In this document: positions 59,519-64,000 of the stretch, one piece after another
How the letters are laid out: every line of letters begins with the position of its first letter
Numbering within the stretch: position 1 is the first letter of the stretch
Origin: Euryodendron excelsum
Lineage: Eukaryota; Streptophyta; Magnoliopsida; Ericales; Pentaphylacaceae
DNA length: 64,000 nt
Direction: 5' to 3'
NCBI GenBank assembly: GCA_033060915.1
Contig: CM065379.1
Location: 24,002,818-24,066,817, forward strand
Position numbers and translations under genes: made by a program
Notes under the pieces: model-generated
The model's input: only the letters and a program-made list of their open reading frames with translations
The model's database searches: none
What the model was told of the DNA's origin: nothing

Positions 59519-59815
59519 AAGGACTGAACTTGAAATAAAATTTCAAGATTACTACATACCCAAAAGGGGATCAAGCTGAACGTAGTTCAATTTTAAAGAA
59601 AATATTTTTGTTTTTTAAAGGATGACTGAACTCAAAATGAAATTTCAAGTTGTCTACGTACCAAAATGGATCAAGCCAAGCGTAATTCAATTTTGAAAAA
59701 AATATATATTTTTTTAAAGGATGACTGAACTTGAAATAGAATTTCAAGTTGTCTACATACCAAAATGGATCAAGCCAAGTGTAGTTCAATTTTGAAGAAA
59801 AAAAACAAATTTTTT
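59519..59815. repeat. Three tandem repeats (about 100 bp) between gypsy pol and antisense frame
   Basis: GACTGAACTTGAAAT-type starts at 59523, 59625 and 59724, each followed by AATTTCAAG, TACATACC or TACGTACC, ATCAAGC and GTAGTTCAATTTT. Tandem repeats at this place are common in Tat-like gypsy elements. Confidence 0.85.
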
Positions 59816-59879
59816 TTTTTTGTAGCCATTCACAGTTTAAGCTCGTGCGGGCCAGGAGCATCTCTTGAGTTTCAGGGGT

Positions 59880-61162
59880 AGTATCGCTTAAAAAATTTGC
59901 CTTTGATAGGGCCAATTCTTTAGCCATCTTCAGCAACAAGTTTGTAAGCACCATTTGAATAAACTTCTTATACCACATATGGGCCATCTCACTTGGAGGT
60001 GAATTTTTTTCCCATTTGATGTGTGGTGATGATAGGTCTTCTCACAGCAAGCACCAAGTCTTCGTTTTGAAAAGAACGAAGGTGCGCTTTTTTATTGAAG
60101 GCTTTAGAAAGGCAAGCTTGATAGCATTCCAGATGTTGCTGCGCTTCAAGTCTTTTTTTCATCAAGTCCTTCTAGTTCTTTAAGATGTAGATGAGCATTG
60201 TCTTCTTAAGTGAGACCTCCTTGAATGGCAATTCTTAGTGATGGAATTTGGCGCTCAAGAGGTAGAACATCTTCCACTTCATAAACTAGTAAATAAGGAG
60301 TAGCTTGGGTAGATGTTTGATGAGTTATTTGGTATGCCTAAAGAGCTTCTCCAATTCTCTCGTGCCAATCTCTTTTTGACTTGGTTACTACTTTCTTCAG
60401 CAGGTTTCCCAAGGTTTTGTTAAATACTTCGGCGAGACCATTTGCTGGTGTATTGTACATGGAAGATTTATGTTGCTTGAAACCAAACTTCTCACAAAGT
60501 TTATTCATTAGACTGTTGTAAAATGGCTTTTCATTGTCGGTGATGATATAGCATGATACATCATATCTAAAGACGATGTTGGTACAAATGAACTCCACAA
60601 CGGTTTCTTTCTTCACCTCCCTTAAGGGTACAGCTTTAGCCCATTTGGAGAAGTAATCTGTTGCAGCCAGAATATAGAGATGACCAACAGAAGATTTAGG
60701 CAAAGGCCCCACTACGTCTAGCCCCCATGCATCAAATGGGCAAGAGGCAACAGTTGGATAGAGCGGCTCTAGTGGTTGATGTATGAAATTTGCATAAAAT
60801 TGACAAGCTTGACACCTCTTAGCGAATTCCAAACAGTCTTTTACCATAGTAGGCCAGTAGTAGCCCATTCTCTTGATTCGAAAGTGAAGTGTAGGGCCTG
60901 ATTGGTGAGCCCCGCATATTCTAGAATGAGCTTCTTTTAGGGCTTGCGTCGCTTCATTTTCTCCAAGACAACGAAGGAGCAATCCCTTAAAGGAACGACG
61001 ATAAAAGGTATCTTTGTAGTAAATGAAACATGGAGCGCGATGCCTTATGTCAGTTCTTCGATGTGGATTCTTAGGCAACTTCCCATGTTGTAGATAATTG
61101 ATGAGCGATTGCCGCCAATCTTCTTTCTCAATTTCAAACACTAAAATGACATTAGCCTCCAT
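59880..61162 (-). pseudogene. Gypsy integrase
   Basis: Integrase joins element DNA to the chromosome. The main open block (60338-61162) contains the zinc-binding HHCC region (AHSRICGAHQSGPTLHFRI, then CLEFAKRCQACQ) and the catalytic core: Asp in WGLDVVGPLPKSS, Asp in YIITDNEKPFYNS and Glu in ANGLAEVFNKTL, so D, D and E are all present. The usual TDNGKPF reads TDNEKPF. Downstream the C-terminal region (ERQIPSLRIAIQGGLT) continues with stops to about 59880. Tail stops make the protein incomplete. Confidence 0.85.
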
Positions 61163-61181
61163 TTCGTCATTATATTTATCA

Positions 61182-61708
61182 TCAAAGTGTGGAGCAATTA
61201 CCCATCTTTGACAAATTTTGGGCCTCTACATCGGGTAGCACGAGAGAAGATGTAAGTTTCACCAGTGCATCTGCCTGTCTATTCTCTCTTCTTGGCACAC
61301 GCTCTAAAATGACACCACCAAGCCATCCAATCATACGTGTAACATAATTGTAATAAGGCACCAATTTAGGCTTCTCATTTCGTATATGTTCAAAAGTTGA
61401 TTAATTATCTACTAGGAGTTTCCATATACCTCGAGTCATAGTTGTTTCATGTCAACAGGCATTTCTAGCCCTAGTATGAGAGCTTGATATTTAGCTTCAT
61501 TATTTGAGCATGGTTGTGTAAGAGTAAAGGCACAAGGTAACACATCTCCTTTCGAAGTGAGAAACACTATACCAGCCCTAACACCTTCACGATGAAAAGC
61601 GCTATCAAAGTACATATTCCATGGTGGTCGCATGTCAATAAAGAGGATGTCTTCATTTGGTAATTGTTCAAATAATTCCCAATCAGTATGTATGGGGTGA
61701 TCAGCCAA
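61182..61708 (-). pseudogene. Second RNase H domain (RVT_3 type) of gypsy Pol
   Basis: WNMYFDSAFHREGVRAGIVF gives the first catalytic Asp, SNNEAKYQALILGLEM the Glu, and VPRRENRQADALVKLTSS the last Asp region in a second frame (61182-61364). A second, archaeal-type RNase H after the gypsy RNase H is a Tat-lineage marker. It is broken by a frameshift near 61370-61440. Confidence 0.75.
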
Positions 61709-61719
61709 GGCTTGTCTTT

Positions 61720-62195
61720 TTATTGCTTTTTGAGGTATGTAGATGATCTCAAACTCTTGGAGAAGAAGAGACCATTTGCCAATCGATCAGAAAAAACTGA
61801 TTTTGTCATTATGTACTTGACAAGGTTAGCCTTAGATATGAGACGAACAGTGTGTGCTTGAAAGTAATAGTGCAGCTTTTGAACAACAAAGACTCTGGTA
61901 AGCACATTTTCTCAATTGGTGAGTAATTCAGCTCACATGGCGTCATCATTCTACTCAAGTAATAAAGAGTATTTTCTTTCCCTTTATCATTCTCTTAAGC
62001 AAGAAGAGCCCCTATTGAACGCTCTTGAGCAGCAATGTACAGAATTAATGTTCGTCTAGGAACAGGAGCAACCAACACTGGAGGTTTCATTAAACAAGAC
62101 TTGATTTTCTTGAAGGCATTATTGTAGGCTTCATCCCATTTAAAGGGAATTTCCTTTTTCATGAGGCGACTGAATGGTTGACTTCGACTAGCCAA
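61720..62195 (-). pseudogene. First RNase H domain of gypsy Pol
   Basis: Starts FSRLMKKEIPFKWDEAYNNA (RT connection), LILYIAAQERSIGALLA (RNase H start), then a stop-containing stretch, and VFVVQKLHYYFQAHTVRLIS with SDRLANGL, the usual RNase H end in gypsy Pol. Stops and frameshifts are present. Confidence 0.7.
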
Positions 62196-62207
62196 ATTTG
62201 ATATGAA

Positions 62208-63137
62208 CTAATGAAGATAAGCCAACCGCCCTTGCAAACTTTTGAGCTCGTGAATATTTCGAGGCTCAGGCATCTTCAAAATAGCTTTAATCTTCAATTG
62301 ATCGATTTCTATGCCATGACGTCGTACAATGAATCCCAAGAATTTTCCAAATGTAACTCCAAAGGCACACTTCAAAGGATTCATCTTGAGTTGGTATCCT
62401 TGCAGTCGATCAAACACCTTCTTCAAATCTTTAAGATGGTCACTTTGATTTCTCGTTTTCACAACTAGATCGTCAATGTAACATTCGACGTTTTTGTGAA
62501 ACATGTCATCGAAGATCTTTTACATTACTCTTTGATATGCAGCCCCAGCGTTCTTCAACCCAAAAGGTATGACTTTGTTACAATAGATTCCCTTTGGCAT
62601 ACGAAAAGCCATCAACTCCTTATCTCGTGGAGCCATCTGAATTTGATTGTAGCCAGATGAACCATCCATAAAAGATAATGCCTTATGTCCAGTAGTAGCA
62701 TCTACCATGAGCTCAATTATAGGCAATGGAAAGTCATCATTTGGACAAGTGTTGTTGTGGTCTCAAAAGTCAACACAAACTCGAATTTGCCTATTTTTCT
62801 TCTTAGCAGGAACAATACTTAAAATCCATGTTAGGTACTTGACTTCTTGAATAAAGCCAACTTCAATAAGCTTGTTGACCTCTGTTTCAATCCTAGGAAT
62901 CAATTCTGGTCGAAAGTGTTGTTGTGCTTGTTTGATCAATCGAACGCCATGTTTTATCGCCAAGTTATGGATAGCCACCTTAGGATCTAGCCCAGGCATT
63001 TTTTTATTGCTCCAAGCAAATACATCCTTGTATTCAGACAGCAGCTTAAAGTGCAATATTTCCTCCTCAGAAGTGAGAAGAGCACTTATATAAACTGGTC
63101 GAGGGTCATCTGACGTACCAAGGTTGATTTCCTTCAA
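62208..63137 (-). pseudogene. Gypsy reverse transcriptase
   Basis: Copies element RNA into DNA. N-terminal piece 62763-63137 (EYKDVFAWSNKKMPGLDPKV, HFRPELIPRIETEVNKLIE), middle 62520-62726 (ALSFMDGSSGYNQIQMAP; FGLKNAGAAYQRVM) and palm 62208-62504 with the catalytic YIDDLVVKT motif and GIEIDQLKIKAIL. The pieces follow each other with only stops between them (for example at 62760 and 62520), so a once continuous domain is broken by substitutions. Confidence 0.85.
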
Positions 63138-63243
63138 GTCATCAATAGTGGATTTAACACCTTCTTCGAATGCTAGTGGAGCATCCTCCGTATCTTCCTC
63201 AGGAGGTCTTCTCTATCATAAGTAGTGATATTGTATGAAGGAA

Positions 63244-63932
63244 CTACACTATCTTCATTAGATAGAGCATCAATGCTTTGGGAAGAGTTTTGGTTATCAC
63301 TACGGTTTTCAGTCTCATTTTTAGTACTTCATTAGCAGTTACTACCATAGTAGTATGTCGTTTCATATGTGATGGTATTGCACTTTTCAACTTTTCATCA
63401 TCCTCCAACAAAGAAATAACATTTTGCCTTTTTCTAGCTACCTTGGCTTTGGAGAAGCTTGAAATGCCCAACCTGTCATGTATAGACCTTCGTGGAGTAG
63501 TAGATGTGGAGTCCATGCTTGATGGCCCTAGTCAATCAAAGACTGAGGTTCTTGAGCTTAGCTTACCCAAGCAATCAAAGACAAAAGGCTTGGTTAGAGT
63601 TGGTGAAGCATCTTCCTCAGTTGTGATATATTGCTTGACTTCTTTATCACAATACGCACAGGAGCAGGTGGAGTGTACCCAACGCCATTTTGAGAATTCT
63701 GAACAGCATACCCTTTTTGCTTGAGTATGTTTTGAGGTGAATTCAAACCATGCACATTCTCCCTAATGGCTTTAGATGATAGTTTCCTTAAGGCAGTTGA
63801 CTCTTGAGGACTATATCCGGCCCTTGCAAGAAGTTTGTAAGCAATTGGATCAAAACTTTCTTTTGTTCTTTGTGAAGGCAAATTGCCATGCTCCACTTTA
63901 GGACTTTGTGTTAGTTGCATGAATCCCTTCAA
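63244..63932 (-). pseudogene. Gypsy Pol linker between protease and reverse transcriptase
   Basis: Frames read ESFDPIAYKLLARAGYSPQE, VGYTPPAPVRIVIKK and RRSIHDRLGISS. Such PPxPVRI and DRLG blocks lie between protease and reverse transcriptase in plant Tat/Ogre-type Pol. No protease DTG motif is seen in the window. The region is frameshifted; 63150-63240 encodes an acidic stretch. Confidence 0.55.
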
Positions 63933-64000
63933 TGGTGTAGAAAACTTTGTTTAGTTAAGGTTGGTAATAGGAAGAGTCAAACCTTTCAAAGCTTGATGCT

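Larger units (their letters stand above)
46867..64000 (-). mobile_element. Ty3/gypsy retrotransposon, Tat-like layout, with antisense ORF; 5' part outside window
   Basis: On the minus strand, from right to left: Pol linker (63244-63932), reverse transcriptase (62208-63137), RNase H (about 61730-62195), a second RNase H (61182-61708), integrase (60338-61162 plus decayed tail), three tandem repeats (59519-59815), an opposite-strand PMD-like frame (49449-59373), polypurine tract and 3' LTR (46867-47563). Two successive RNase H regions and an extra ORF between pol and 3' LTR are known for Tat-lineage elements. A copia element is nested inside (52040-59061). Gag, protease and 5' LTR lie beyond 64000. 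Frames are broken. Confidence 0.85.

Overview
This is a stretch of flowering-plant (eudicot) nuclear DNA. It is gene-poor, AT-rich and dominated by retrotransposons. The evidence is one recognisable nuclear gene with GT-AG introns and a plastid transit peptide, many plant-type Ty1/copia and Ty3/gypsy elements, MITE-like insertions and a long satellite array. The species cannot be named from the sequence alone.

Layout. (1) 1-11711: a large minus-strand LTR element with no recognisable gag or pol. Its left LTR runs off the window edge and ends at 2024; its right LTR is 8043-11711; the inside is repeat-rich non-coding DNA. (2) 11712-13904: low-coding sequence with one unrecognised ORF. (3) 13905-18745: about 27 tandem copies of a 178-bp satellite, ending about 420 bp before a start codon. 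(4) 19166-41276 (+): a 22-kb zeta-carotene desaturase (ZDS) gene, a plastid carotenoid-pathway enzyme gene, in 14 ordered exons plus a tandem duplicate of exon 11. Exons 1-6, 11b, 13 and 14 read cleanly. Exons 7, 8, 10, 11a and 12 carry stops or frameshifts, so it is called an unprocessed pseudogene. Intron 8 holds a solo LTR. Intron 12 is about 11.8 kb because it contains a hAT-like MITE and two copia elements. (5) 41277-46866: non-coding flank with small hairpins and a CACTA-like end. (6) 46867 to beyond 64000: a minus-strand Ty3/gypsy element of Tat-like layout (RT, RNase H, second RNase H, integrase; gag and 5' LTR lie outside). Between integrase and its 3' LTR it carries a long opposite-strand reading frame related to plant mobile domain (PMD) proteins. 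That frame is split by a 7-kb nested copia element (52040-59061), which encodes a two-zinc-knuckle Gag and a second unrelated ORF but no recognisable pol.

How the parts relate. No part looks like a functioning multi-gene pathway. The gene is a decayed duplicate invaded by transposons. The most unusual items are the antisense PMD frame in the gypsy element, the Gag-plus-passenger copia element inside it, the satellite with two dyad symmetries per monomer close to the ZDS promoter, the duplicated ZDS exon, and a solo LTR with a perfect heat-shock element. All calls come from reading the sequence; no database search was run.
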